A stretch of 64,000 bases of DNA from Gonocerus acuteangulatus. Its lineage: Eukaryota > Arthropoda > Insecta > Hemiptera > Coreidae. The notes beneath the pieces were generated by a model. That model searched no databases, was not told the DNA's origin, and worked only from the letters and a program-made list of their open reading frames with translations. The stretch lies in contig OX328132.1 in assembly GCA_946811695.1 (NCBI GenBank), positions 122,710,235 through 122,774,234 on the forward strand. Reading direction: 5' to 3'. Each line of letters begins with the position of its first letter. Position 1 is the stretch's first letter. The position numbers were made by a program, and so were the translations under genes. Positions 46,839 to 57,904 of this stretch are shown one piece after another.

Positions 46839-47420
46839 TTCGATGTCGCCTTCAAGCCTCTCAACAAGATAGGGGATTGTCTCGGGAAGAGTAAGGATAA
46901 GCAGCGGTTACAAGACCAGGGTGTCTACCTTCTACCGTGCGACTGTGGGAAGGTGTATGTAGGTCAAACAGGTAAGAAGGTGGCCACCCGGATCGGACAA
47001 CACGCTGCTGACTACAGGCTGGGACGCACCAAAACTTCGGCGGTGGCAACACACGGAGAAGAGTGTCCCAAACAAGTATTATTCGACCGAGCCAAGACCC
47101 TAGCCAAGGAAACCAGCTTGACAAGGAGACTAATTAGAGAAGCCATCGAAATACAGAAGCATCCGGTGAACTTCAATAGGGAAGATGGCCTCATCCTCCC
47201 AGACATTTGGCGGCCCATCCTTAAGAAGATAGAGGAGAAGACAGGGACTCAAGACGACCAGCGCCCCACACGGACTACCGACGAACTACAGACGACGGAC
47301 GAACGAAGAAGACAGCCCTCGAGCCCTATTGGCCCACGGAGCCCCTACACCATTGGCCCGCATAGTCTAAGAAGCAGGGCTATAAAGGAGGGAAAATCCG
47401 GGAAAAATTCATTCCCTTGA
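46839..47420 (+). pseudogene. PLE GIY-YIG endonuclease domain
   Basis: An open frame of about 190 residues. It begins FDVAFKPLNKIGDCLGKSKD, the linker typical of PLEs between RT and endonuclease. Then comes GVYLLPCDCGKVYVGQTGKK: GVY at 46920, a CxC pair and YVG at 46956, the two halves of the GIY-YIG nuclease fold. Further on are RIGQHAADYRLGRT, SAVATHGEEC and RLIREAIEIQKHPVNFNREDG, containing the usual H, R and E positions, ending in DIWRPI and a charged tail. In PLEs this domain nicks the target for reverse transcription. The frame is uninterrupted but lacks a start and the RT, so it is not an independent gene. Family assignment is firm. Confidence 0.9.
47381..47387 (+). promoter_or_regulatory. 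TATA-box-like element in PLE terminal region
   Basis: TATAAAG follows a stretch with ccattggcccg, a CCAAT-like inverted motif. It sits 66 nt before the hammerhead-like motif, the order expected for a PLE pLTR promoter. This is sequence resemblance only. Confidence 0.4.
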
Positions 47421-47446
47421 CAACCACCGAGGACGACACTAGCAGC

Positions 47447-47480
47447 CTGAAGAAGTCGGAGATGAACCCGACGAAATATT
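47447..47480 (+). ncRNA. Hammerhead-like motif in PLE 3' terminal region
   Basis: CTGAAGA, A, helix II GTCGG/CCGAC (5 perfect pairs, 8-nt loop), GAAAT, ATT. The helix III pair is U-A, against C-G in the array units. Confidence 0.68.
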
Positions 47481-47560
47481 GCGATGGAGAGAGGAGCGAC
47501 ACCGCTGGAGAAAGAAGCCGTTCCACACAAACATGTGATACCCAGCGATGCAATTTAAAA

Positions 47561-47616
<56 letters not shown>

Positions 47617-47622
<6 letters not shown>

Positions 47623-48494
47623 CTGTTTGCGCTCTGAACGCCTCAAAAATGGTCCGATTTTGATGCAATTTGGCATATAAATTTTTCGTCTAATTTGAAA
47701 GGTTCGTTAGTCAGCAGAATCCGTCCACAGGAACATGGGGTTTGAAGCGAAATTCACGTGAAAAAAAACGTTGCGCTCACTTCATATGCTTGCAAGCACT
47801 AGTTTTATACGCTTCTTGGCCTAGGAAAACGAATGAAACCATTGGGCGATAGCTTTAACCGTTTTCGAGAAAAGTGCCAAAATAGTTGTTGAAATGCGTT
47901 TTTGGTTTGGGTACTTAGAATCATGAGATTGAGTTAAAAAAATGTCTACATGTTTGAAATTCATATAAACAAACATGATTAAATTTTGGTTACGTTTGGT
48001 GTTAAGGAAGGATTAGAATAAAATATTTTATTAATAGACATGAAAAGTTTTGGGGACTTCGTATATTTTCATTAATATCTCGAAAACATTTTGGAATTTC
48101 AGAAGCGGATTGTTACCATTTGAAAGCTTACTAAATGCTACAAAAAAGATCCGAATTAGGCGATGTCAATCGGAGAAATAAGCGCTTAAAACTTCAAATG
48201 TGTTTTTTTTTTGTTCTATTGAACGGGTTTTATTCTTCGTTCAAATCACTTTTTAATAATTTTTTTTTTGTTTTAAATTGAATTTGTCTGTAGTTGTATT
48301 ATAGTAAAAGAAAATAAGAAACAGTAAGTATTGTGTTTCTAGAGCGAACCTTCACAAGGCCAGGTATTCAGGTATGAGGTATGGACCCTTGCAACGGCGA
48401 ACTATTTGGGGTCCTAAATTATTTTATGAAAGGTCTAACCAAAATTATAACTGTTTCTACGTCAACCTTTCCAACATCGGAGTCGGACTTTTTT
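47617..48494 (+). repeat. Family A copy A4 (ends missing)
   Basis: Begins tttgtctgtttgcgctctga after (TA)n, as do 50342 and 55370. It then follows the A body (cttcttggcctagg, gatagctttaaccgttttcg, ggttacgtttggtgttaagg, taaccaaaattataactg). The terminal aaccgcgct is absent; it ends at ggagtcggactttttt. Confidence 0.75.
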
Positions 48495-48968
48495 TGTTAG
48501 TGAATTTTGAGTTGGCTTCGTCGATGTTTGGCTTGGGGAAGAAGACGCGGGGACGTGAAGTCTGTTTTATTATTCTATCAACTTCTTATCGTGTCGGTAT
48601 TTTATTTTTTACAAAATTACTAGCTGTTACCTCGCATACCATGCTAACGAAAAATGGCCAAGTTGGAATTGCACAAATAAGTGAAAGGGTATTATTAGGT
48701 CCTTCACAAGGTATTAAGGGCCTAAAACTTGGTCCAATAGTAGGATATCATAACTTTCGTAGGCGAGCTGCTTTTGGGAGGGGCCTGAAACTTGGCCTCT
48801 TTTTTTGAAAGTTAGATTTTGGGGGGGGGGGATATCAATACTTTTATTAAGTGAATTTTGAGTTGGCCCCGCCGATGTTTGGCTTGAGAAGGATGACGCG
48901 GGGATGCGAATTCTGTTTTATTATTCTATCTACTTTATATCGTGTTGGTATTTTATTTTTTATAAATT
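48488..48968. repeat. ~125-bp direct repeat flanking a half copy of family F
   Basis: gtgaattttgagttggc ... tgtttggcttg ... gttttattattctatc occurs at 48488-48618 and again at 48840-48968. Between them (48648-48800) is one arm of family F, and a G-run at 48822-48831. This suggests insertion plus duplication. Confidence 0.65.
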
Positions 48969-50163
48969 TATAATGCGTTCTAGTCTGATCAATATTTGGA
49001 AATGCCCTTGTGTCCTTGTGATGTAAGTACATAGGATTTTGGGAAATCGGAGTCAAAGTTCTAGAAGCACTTCAGGATATCAAGGGCGAATTTTTACTCT
49101 ATGGAATGCTAATTCATAATTCCGATTTAAAAAGTATGAAATTCAATGTTTTAATTATAATTTTTACGAGTCATTAATGGGCAACAAATTGCTAGGAGGG
49201 TCTTTTCAGGCCCGGGATTCGCCCTTCAAATAGGGAATTGAATTTTTTATGATGATGCTGCTATTCACTTTAACTTGAAACTGTGATAGAACTAACGGCG
49301 AAACGTTCGCGTATATATCAGAAATGCTTCAATGTAGAATTATGAAACTTTCTAATTTTACTAACATCTATTAGTATAATACCTGTGTAAAAGTTCATAA
49401 GTTTATCATTAACTGGTTCAAAGTTATAAAGGGAAAAAATCGGCTCTGATACTTCCTGTAATATACACACAGTGTGCGTAGGCCGGAACTTGGCCTGACA
49501 CACTACCTTGCTTAGATTAGTTAATGCCTAGGAACAGACAAATAGCAATAGCTAACCTTTACAAAACTATAATACGCAGCCATAAAAGAGCACTGTAAAT
49601 TCAAATAATTCTTATTACGCCAGTGGATATAAAAAGATAATAACAAATTTTCTTTCCCACTAAGCACAACTTCTAAATAATTAAAATAATATTACAATGT
49701 CACCATTTTACAATGGGTCTCTGGAATAAAAATAAACATTTACTTTTACTTGGCCTTATACAAGTATTTACTTACAACCACTTGAATAAAACATCAGTGT
49801 TTACTGAAGTAAAAGTGTTTGCCTAATGAAGTAAGTAATCCCTAAATGGTCTGGTAATTACCTCCCTAAATTGTCTGCTAATTACTAAATTGTAGATATG
49901 TAATTATTTTGTCAAGCAAGTAAGTAACTCCTGTTTTTAAAGGTTACTTATAAGTAGCATTCATATTTTTTTAATTTTAATTTCTGATTTCCAATTAATA
50001 AGCAGTACAATATTACAAGAGAGTCAATCCATTTGAAATGGTCCAGAAAAAATAATATGGTAGCTTGAACATTTTAGAAAAAAAAAACAATTATATTTTT
50101 CCCATCAATTACATATGAAATCAGTAGTTAATCAAAATGACAGCCATCTTTGTTGCTGATTTT
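48969..50163. other. AT-rich spacer, no recognised gene
   Basis: 49984-50010 (ccaattaataagcagtacaa) is a diverged match to the unit at 51480-51530. The short frames show no motif. Confidence 0.45.
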
Positions 50164-50288
50164 AGCGCGGTTCCTCCCTCCCTTCATAGGGATGAACCCC
50201 GCTTATAAGGATGACCACATGAAACAATCCGGAAGTTCCGATCAGAAAAATTTACGTCTAGAGAACGAAAATAATGGTGTTTCAAATT

Positions 50289-50345
<57 letters not shown>

Positions 50346-51272
50346 TTGTCTGTTCGCGCTTTCCTGGCCTCAATAATGATCCTATTTTGATGAAATATGG
50401 TACAAAAATCATTCGTCTAATTTGAAAGGTCAAGTTCGTTAACCAGCAGAGTCCGTCCACCGGAACATGGTTTTTGGAGCGAAATTCGCGCAACAAATAT
50501 TTACGCTTACATCATATGCTTGTAAGTACTCGTTTTAAAGGCTTCTTGGGCTAGTAGAACGAATGGAAACATTTTTAAGGCGATAGCTTTAACCGTTTCC
50601 AAGAAAATCGGAAAAATAGTTGTTAAATCAAGTTTTTTGTTTGGTTACTTAGAATCATGGGATCCGGTTAAAATATTTTCTGTATGTTTGAAATTCATAC
50701 ATACAAAGATGTGCAAATGTTGGTTACGTTTGGAGTTAAGGAAGAATTAGAATAGAATATTTTATTAAGAGACATGAAATGTTTTGGGAACTTCGCATAT
50801 TTTCCTTAATATCTCGAAAACAGTTGGGAAATCGTGGTAAGTGGATAGAAACTATTCGAAAGCTTAATAAATTCTCTATAATTAATGATCTGAGAAGATT
50901 GTCGATTAGGCGATCTCAATCGGATAAAACAGTGTTTAAAACTTTGAATGTGTTTGTTTTGTTCTTTTGAATGGGTTTTCGTAGTTGTTTAGCTCACTTG
51001 TTAATTGGTTGTTTTAAATTGTATTTCTTTTTAGAAACATTTACAAATTAGAAACATTTTGATATTTTTGACTACATTGAAGAATGAAATAAGAATTTCA
51101 TGTCTTTAGCAGTGGAGCCTGGCCAAGCCAGCTTCAGGGTGTTCCAGGTAAAAGGGTACGCTGGTCCTTTGTCACCGGTCATAAAACTTTTCAAGAAAGA
51201 TGGGACAAAAATAATAAGTGTTTCTATTTCATTCTTTCCAAATGACACTAGGAATAAGAACGGAATCGCGCT
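50164..51272 (+). repeat. Family A copy A5, most complete
   Basis: agcgcggttcctccctccct at the left and cggaatcgcgct at the right, with TA outside. It includes a (TA)n tract (50291-50341), then cacatttgtctgttcgcgct and the whole A body. It shows that the TA tract and the 'tctgttcgcgc' segment are internal to the family. It has no coding capacity; the phrase gatgcagttcctgcgagtcg follows immediately. Confidence 0.8.
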
Positions 51273-51342
51273 AATATGATGCAGTTCCTGCGAGTCGGAC
51301 TTTTTTCAGTTTATAAGCTCTAAGGGAAACCTCATTTTCTCA

Positions 51343-51419
51343 GGACTGGTAAATCATAGACTAATAGTTCAGAGACTCATGTAATATTGTACTGCTCATT
51401 AATGGGAATCTATATATCT

Positions 51420-51473
<54 letters not shown>

Positions 51474-51538
51474 AGATATATACGTTCCCATTAATGAGCA
51501 GTACAATATTACATGAGTCTCTGAACTATTAGTCTATG

Positions 51539-51588
<50 letters not shown>

Positions 51589-51707
51589 AGATATATAGAT
51601 TCCCATTAATGAGCAGTACAATATTACATGAGTATCTGAACTATTAGTCTATGATTTTATATATATATCAAATATCATATCTATCTATGATGAACTATTA
51701 GTCTATG

Positions 51708-51764
<57 letters not shown>
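51343..51764. repeat. Repeat unit with (TA)n, one inverted and two direct copies
   Basis: The unit ttcccattaatgagcagtac ... gaactattagtctatgattt is inverted at 51347-51413 and direct at about 51484 and 51600, with a small piece at 51691. (TA)n tracts separate the copies (51422-51470, 51543-51586, 51712-51763). Confidence 0.85.
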
Positions 51765-52289
51765 TCACTCACTCACTGTTGGGCGCTGCAGTCCTTGTAG
51801 GACCTGGGCCTCTGCCACCATCCTGCTCCATTCCACGCGGTTTGCTGCCAGGTTCCTCCAATTTCGGATACCTAGCGTCCGCAAGTCCTCCTCCAGGTCA
51901 TCAAGCCACCTCCGTCTTGGTCGGCCTCTCTTTCTTTTCCCCCCAGGTGCACCATTCAGCATCAATTTAGGCAGCCTACAGGGTTCCATTACCCCTGGCT
52001 ACGGGGGTTACGTGCCCTAACCACCGTAGCCTACCTTTCTTGATGACACAGAGGATGTCAGGCTCGCCATACATTTCTGTATGTTCGGCATTGCTTCTGA
52101 TCCTCCATCTGTGCTTTTCTCTCACGGCTCCAAAAATCTTCCTCAGGACTCTTCTTTCCCAGACCAGCAGACCTCTCCTCATTTCTTTGGTCAGAGTCCA
52201 CGTTTCGCTGCCGTACACAACAACTGGCCTTATTACAGTTTTATATAACAAAATCTTTGCCTTCCTGGAGAGACTTTTGTATCGGAGAG

Positions 52290-52291
<2 letters not shown>
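51764..52291 (-). pseudogene. Non-LTR retrotransposon 3' end (YGSETW type)
   Basis: On the minus strand, from the TA border at 52291: ALRYKSLSRKAKILLYKTVIRPVVVYGSETWTLT..., then RVLRKIFGAVREKHRWRIRSN, YGEPDI, RLRWLGHV. After a one-frame shift near 51985 it continues KLMLNGAPGGKRKRGRPRRRWLDDLEEDLRTLG, ending with a gtgagtgagtgag repeat at the 3' end. This is the post-RT tail of a common arthropod LINE type. It is 5' truncated and frame-shifted, so inactive. It lies exactly between two (TA)n tracts, which suggests insertion into TA repeat DNA. The clade (RTE-like or related) is not decided. Confidence 0.85.

Positions 52292-52361
<70 letters not shown>
52292..52361. repeat. (TA)n microsatellite
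   Basis: Borders the truncated 5' end of the LINE fragment. Confidence 0.95.
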
Positions 52362-52370
<9 letters not shown>

Positions 52371-53526
52371 GCTGCAATTAAGTCTTTCTTTGATTTCGAC
52401 ATGCGGGAACACGGGATCCTTAGAGATGGATTGTTAGATTAGTGATCTGCTGTCAAGCTTGTGACTTGTGAATCCATCTAATAAGCAGAAGGCTGGGTAT
52501 CAGCCTACTTTTGCAGATAATTTATCTCTCGAGAGTGAAACCAACTAAAAACAAACATCCAAAAGAAAATTTCTCCCTCCAAAACAAACTTAATTAAAAC
52601 TAACCTTAATCTTGGAAGCTCGAGCCCTATTTTAGAACCTCAAGCCCTATCTTAGAACCTCAAGCCTGGCTTGTAGAAAAAGCAGTTGTTTACTTACTTT
52701 TGTCTCTAATGATCTCATTAATTATTCTTCACTTTTTTTTTACTTCTACACGACATCTAGTTTTCCACGCAGCCTTTTCTTGGATAAAACTTGATAAAAA
52801 AGAACGTAGTTTTCTCATTTTTTTGTTCTTTTGTGATATTTTATGCTGTTTAGGTTAATAGATGTAGTTGGTAATTATTAATGTATGAATCTATGAGCGA
52901 TTGGTTGGATGGATAATAGCAGCAGATTTCTTTCTAAGGCTGCACCTTCATTTGTCCCGATCCGATAGCCACCGACTCCAGTCGGCCATTAGATTTATCC
53001 TCCCAATTTCATATTTTGTAAACAATTCATTTAAAGTTGTTGTAAATGGCCATTTTACAGAATTTTTGCATGTTTCTTTGGTTTAAAGTATATTTTATAC
53101 AAAAATGAACCAACTTATCATAAACCCAACTTCACATTCGTATTATCCACCACAAAAATCATTATAAATTATAGAAACCAGAACGCCAAAAAAATGTCTG
53201 TAGACAGAGAAAATTTTAAAATTCATAATATAAAAAACAATTTGAAAGCCCTATATTTTAAAAACTTTATGTATAGGGAAAACACTAATGTGAAGTTCTG
53301 ATTCAGCACTCCCGAAAAACCCCCAAAATGGTGGTTCACTTCCGTGTTAATTCCAAAAAGCTAAAATTTGTTGACTTTTGCTGTCAGAAGAAAAACAGAC
53401 ACAATCATCTCAATAAGGCTGCCTACATTGGTCCCGACCCGACCCGATCCGATCCGATCTGATGACCACCGATACTCGGCCGCTCAAACTGTTGTTTTAT
53501 TGTATACTGATATCGGACGACCGACG
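52362..53526. other. Spacer with 'cccgatccgat' motifs
   Basis: 52920-52990 and 53380-53520 share gtcccgaYccgatc-like text, perhaps one dispersed repeat. No gene is seen. Confidence 0.45.
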
Positions 53527-53690
53527 CAAAATGGCGCCAAACGATATATTGTCTCTCAAAAAAGTCTACAGCCTCTATATCTGAACCGGTTTCAATGCAT
53601 TTTTTTTTAAATAAAATCTAATAAAATTTAAAACAACTGTCTAGTCACACATTTTTTTTTTGTTTCTCTTGTTTATCAAATTACGTGGAA
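53527..53690. repeat. Family B copy B4 (left half)
   Basis: caaaatggcgccaaacga ... tacagcctctatatctgaac ... aaattacgtgga corresponds to the left arm of B1. It is preceded by cgacg. Confidence 0.55.
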
Positions 53691-54343
53691 AGATTTTTAT
53701 AACCTTCAAATGTTTATAACCTTCCAGTGACCTTTCTTATAAATTATTTTAAAATCTAATTACTAATGCTTCTCTTATCGTAGTGTAACAGGTAAAAATT
53801 AAGTGTTACACTAAGATTCTTTTTCGGGACTGACTTATGTACTTCAGGAAGATTGATAGGCCTCTCAACTCATCCTTTATACCTCCAATAAGGTAATCGA
53901 AAGTTTTCATGTTTATTACGTGGTATTTCTTAAATTAATCAAGAGGAGATTGCTGAAAAAGTGGACGAACTTGCAAAAAAGGGTTCTGAGGAGCCATTGT
54001 AAGGCTCTGAGCCCTTTTCTTGAATATCGAAAAGCCTTGTGAGTAAGACATCAAATTCTGGGAGCAGGAGAGTACAATCAAGGAGCGAAATGCTAGGCCA
54101 GGCGAAGTACTTGTCAGCTTATCGAAACACAAAGCAAAATACATCTCCAACTAGGAAGGGAAGAGCTAGTGGGACTCTTCACAGGACATGGAACAGCATG
54201 AAAACACATGAACACAAGGATAATCCTACTGGTGGATGGTGCTTTGAAGTGGAGGGAACTTCACAGCACAAACTCAGTGAGCTATTAGCAGCCTAATGCA
54301 TTTTCAAGGGCAGCCATAATGCCCAAGGAAATAGCCTACTCTC

Positions 54344-54346
<3 letters not shown>
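53691..54346. other. Spacer with an unassigned frame
   Basis: The frame at 54039-54296 (85 residues, basic and polar) shows no known domain. Confidence 0.35.

Positions 54347-54406
<60 letters not shown>
54347..54406. repeat. (TA)n microsatellite
   Basis: Precedes the cagggtggcccag terminus of palindrome E. Confidence 0.95.
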
Positions 54407-54409
<3 letters not shown>

Positions 54410-55281
54410 GGTGGCCCAGATAAGCGGGCCACATGAGAAATAACTACTAACGGTTTGAGATATCAACATTTTTTAAAGGGGCAAAGTTGTAGTTCTCGTC
54501 GAGATCTATAAAATGGTGCCCTTGAAAATAACACTTCTAAGGGCTCAAATTGGCCTTTGAAGGGAAGGGTTTCCTCTTTACCCATATTTTGCATTGTATT
54601 TTTAAAAGTACTAACAATACCAACAACAAGGAAGAACCGTGCAAACGGGGTTTCGATACGTCAAGTAGTTCTCTGTAAAAATACGTTTTCATTTGTATGT
54701 ATTAATCTGTAATTAAAAAAAAGGCACTTGAATTTATTTAAATACTATTTTTGTTAAGGAAGGGATAATTCAGCTTAGGAGAATGTGCTAAGCATTAAAA
54801 AATGTATTTATTGCAACAAAAAAAAAATTATTCATTAATTATGATCTGTAACTCTTATGCCTAAAGCTCCAATTTTTGTGTATTTTGTTTTTTAGTTTAC
54901 ACTAATGGGAATCGTTTTATTGAGTGCTAAGCACATTCTCCTATGCTGAATTGTCCCTCCCTTAACAAAAATAGTATCTAAATAAATTCAAGTGCTTTTT
55001 TCGGAATTTCAGATGTGGAATACATGAACATGTATCTTTACAGAGATCTACTTGACGCATCGAAACCCCGTTTCCACGTTTCTTCCTCGTTTTAATAGTA
55101 AATTTTGAAAATATAATGCATAATATGGGTAAAGAGGAAACCCTTCCCTTCAAAGGCCTATTTGAGCCCTTAGAAGTGTTATTTTCTCATTTCTGAGGGC
55201 ACCATTTTATAGATCTCGACGAGAACTACGACTTTGCCCCTATGAAATCTTGCTATCTCAAGCCGTTTAGTAGTTATTTCT
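54407..55281. repeat. Long palindromic element E
   Basis: Left arm gagaaataactactaacggt from 54445, right arm ctcaagccgtttagtagtta to 55281. Matching blocks continue inward over about 400 bp (tctcgtcgagatctataaaa / tagatctcgacgagaac; gcttaggagaatgtgctaag / tgctaagcacattctcc). The left end begins cagggtggcccagataagcg; the right end lacks that terminus. No coding sequence is seen. Confidence 0.85.
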
Positions 55282-55299
55282 CTACATACATTCTTCTCT

Positions 55300-55302
<3 letters not shown>

Positions 55303-55370
<68 letters not shown>
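55303..55370. repeat. (CA)n followed by (TA)n
   Basis: A CA tract to 55321, then TA to 55370, leading into family A text. Confidence 0.95.
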
Positions 55371-55373
<3 letters not shown>

Positions 55374-55812
55374 CTGTTCGCGCTCTATCTCAGTGAATAA
55401 TGGTCCGATTTTGATAAAATTTGGTAGAAAAATCTTTCGTCCGATTTGAAAGGCAAGTTTGTTAACCAGCAAAATCCGTCCACCGGAACATGTTTTTTTG
55501 GAGCGAAATTCGCGCGAAAAAAATCGTTACCCTCACATCATATACTTACTTAAGTACTCCTTTTATCGGTCTCTTTGCCTAGGAAAACGAATGAAACCAT
55601 ATTTAAGGCGATATCTTTAACCTTTTTGGAGAAATGTTGAATCATATTTGTTGAATAAAGTTTTTGGTTTTGGTACTTACAAGTATGGGATTCAGTTAAA
55701 ATATTTTCTGCATGTTGAAATTTCATCAAAACTAATATGTTGAAAATTTGGTTACGTTTGGAATTAAGGAAGGGGTAAAATAAAATATTTTATTAACAGA
55801 CAAGAAGGTTAA
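55371..55812 (+). repeat. Family A copy A6 (partial)
   Basis: tgtctgttcgcgctctatct ... gagcgaaattcgcgcgaaa ... ggttacgtttggaattaagg. It stops near 55812 (attaacagacaagaagg). Confidence 0.75.
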
Positions 55813-56109
55813 ACTTTATGTGAAAAGCTGCATGTTTGAAACACAGTGAACACGGGGCGGTTGTCACAATTGACTCGTGTGCGTCGCGGGGATGTAGGTG
55901 TTCGGACAAATCCAAGTCCCCATTATATTGTATTGTGATGTGTGTGTGTGTGTGTGTATTTATCTATTTAAATACTTCTAATTGTGCTAATAAGACTTTC
56001 TGCATCTGCTATAACAAAAATATGATCAGAATATTTAGGTTTCATAAAAATGAAAAACGCCAATCAGGTCTCCCAGTTCCAAAATATTTATATTTTATTA
56101 ATTGGAAAC

Positions 56110-56136
56110 AATATTTTGGCATAATGCCATCATCAG
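56110..56136 (-). ncRNA. Degenerate hammerhead-like motif
   Basis: On the minus strand: CTGATGA (consensus core), T, stem GGCA/TGCC with 3-nt loop, then AAAATATT where GAAATATT is expected. The invariant G12 is A, so it is probably inactive. Confidence 0.45.
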
Positions 56137-56242
56137 GAAATTTCTGGAAATAAAAGATTTCAAAATCAACGATCACCAACAATATTAAATTTGCAGTACT
56201 TGTAACCCACCAATATATCAAAATGTATATTATATTGAAATT

Positions 56243-56755
56243 ACTGCGAAAACATCGAACATCAGGCGCATTCTAACATTCCAATCCAAGGTCCTAAGAA
56301 CAATAGTTAACGCTACCTTCAACGTTTCCAACCTCAACCTTCATAAAGACCTCAATATCCCACTCGATAAAGACGTTGTATTGTCCAGATTTCAACGTTT
56401 CCGCCCTAAACTTTCCACTAATCAAAATCCTGATTTCCTCTCCCTATTTGGGGTCACCCATCCACTCTCTCCACCAAGGCGACTCAGATGACATTGGCCC
56501 AGAGATCTGCTACAGTGACCAGGTAAAGTGTTAGCAATGGACTTTCTCTTTGTTCAAGTGCAGGGAGCTTGTGTAGGCCCCTCTCATCGTCCTTCTGGCG
56601 AGGATGAAGTTGGGAGGCCTTGTGTAGGCCCCTCTCATCGTCCTTCTGGCGTTAATCGAGGATGAAGTTGGGAGGCCTTGAGCACAGAACCCTCATATTG
56701 TAACATATGTATTTATATTCAGGATGTAATAATCAATAAAGAAATATATATATAA
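56243..56755 (+). mobile_element. Second copy of the jockey LINE 3' end
   Basis: Matches 10815-11340: cgaaaacatcgaacatcagg, caatccaaggtcctaagaac, acctcaatatcccactcg. A frame of about 82 codons stays open to TGA at 56489. The 3' UTR has a local tandem duplication of about 57 bp (tgtgtaggcccctctcatcg twice, at 56578 and 56622). It ends aataatcaataaagaaat(at)n, the same 3' terminus as the first copy. It is more severely 5' truncated. Confidence 0.88.
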
Positions 56756-57550
56756 AAAAATGTTAAAATAATTTTGTATTTTCCACCAAATAATTTTAAT
56801 GAACTGATGCATTTTAATTCTTACATTTATTTTTATGCACAGGGCTAGTGAAGAAAGAAGTACTGAATAATAGGCAATTCAACGCTGGATAATAAAATAA
56901 AATTAATAAAAAACAATCTACTTTTTGAATTCTCATTTTGTATAGTTTATATTTGACTAAATTTAAATATTTTTATTATAAATTGTCCTATATCATTTTG
57001 GATTATAGTATAAATTATTATTTATCTGTCCTATCTGCAATAAGTGATGACTACTATCTATTTAACTATCACACCAAATAGTTTAAAGATTGAAGTCTGA
57101 AGAAGTGTTTTTCGAAGAATCAAAAATGGTAACTTACTTTTTGCCAATTAATATAATCTTGTATGTTTTCTTTTATTTATTAAACACTCTCTTATTTTTA
57201 GTGTACATATTATTATTTTTCTTTTAGGAGTAATACTACCTTGTGTGATCAAAAGTAATTTTCTCCAGTTTATGAATAACAAATATATCAATGTTTATCA
57301 ATTCTTTATGTCATGAGTTTTATATGGGATGTTCAAGTATCGAAAAAAAAAAAAAAAAGGTTTAATTCTTCGAAAACAAAATGGCAGTGCAGTGCCTGAC
57401 GAGCGGAAACCCTTTTTTTCACGGGCGATAGGCTGCAGGTAGCAATTTTTAATCAGAAGGTAAAATCTAGGAAAGTACATAATGATTTTTTCGAAAGTGG
57501 TTGAAAACTTTTCATTGTCAATTAAAAAAATCCGTCGAAAATTGGACATA
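56756..57550. other. AT-rich spacer with a dispersed repeat
   Basis: 57240-57290 matches 15755-15830. An A-run lies at 57341-57357. No gene is seen. Confidence 0.45.
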
Positions 57551-57610
57551 AAATCGTTATTACAAATATTATAGTCTTCTGGTATTGACCGTGTCACAAA
57601 CTTCTTTGCT

Positions 57611-57644
57611 GACATTTCGCCAGTCATACTCCCAGCTTCCTCAG
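57611..57644 (-). ncRNA. Hammerhead-like motif, left arm
   Basis: CTGAGGA, A, helix II GCTGG/CTGGC (two G-U pairs), GAAAT, GTC: the helix III pair is a U.G wobble. Confidence 0.58.
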
Positions 57645-57802
57645 GGCTTAGTCTGAGAATGAGGATGTTCTTCTAGTTGTTCAGTATAAATACTCGTCTT
57701 TGTATTCAATCTTCAGAAGAGCAGATTACGCCCGCGGATGAATACAAGGACGAGTATTTATACTGAACAACTAGAAGAACATCCTCATTCTCAGACTAAG
57801 CC

Positions 57803-57836
57803 CTGAGGAAGCTGGCAGTATGACTAGCGAAACGTC
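57803..57836 (+). ncRNA. Hammerhead-like motif, right arm
   Basis: CTGAGGA, A, helix II GCTGG/CTAGC (5 pairs, one G-U), GAAAC, GTC. The flanks gcc and ggc form three G-C pairs of helix I. Confidence 0.65.
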
Positions 57837-57904
57837 GGCAAAGAAGTTTGTGACACGGTCAATACCAGAAGACTATAATATTTGTAATGACTCGGACCGT
57901 GGAA

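Larger units (their letters stand above)
46723..47618 (+). mobile_element. Internally deleted PLE, opposite orientation to the array
   Basis: At 46723 the orientation flips: atgatgaattcactgggacc ... ctccaagttg is the array ORF start read forward. After about 80 bp it joins, out of frame, the C-terminal GIY-YIG part. The join carries a perfect 19-bp hairpin (46812-46830 with 46842-46860, gaggcttgaaggcgacatc and its complement). It continues through the GIY-YIG frame, a TATAAAG box (47381), a hammerhead-like motif (47447) and a (TA)n tract (47565-47618). The reverse transcriptase is missing entirely. Confidence 0.8.
57556..57890. repeat. Inverted pair of PLE-like terminal segments
   Basis: 57556-57710 is the reverse complement of 57731-57890 with a few mismatches (tactgaacaactagaagaac, cattctcagactaagccctg, gtcaataccagaagactata). 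The spacer of about 25 bp includes cagattacgcccgcgg. Each arm carries a hammerhead-like motif. Confidence 0.85.

Noticed and set aside
49290..49315. ggcgaaacgttcgcg as another hammerhead motif
   Set aside because: No CTGANGA core upstream and no helix II.
53935..54300. Possible host exon in the 85-residue plus-strand frame
   Set aside because: No recognisable domain, no splice context and no conserved neighbour; too short to claim.
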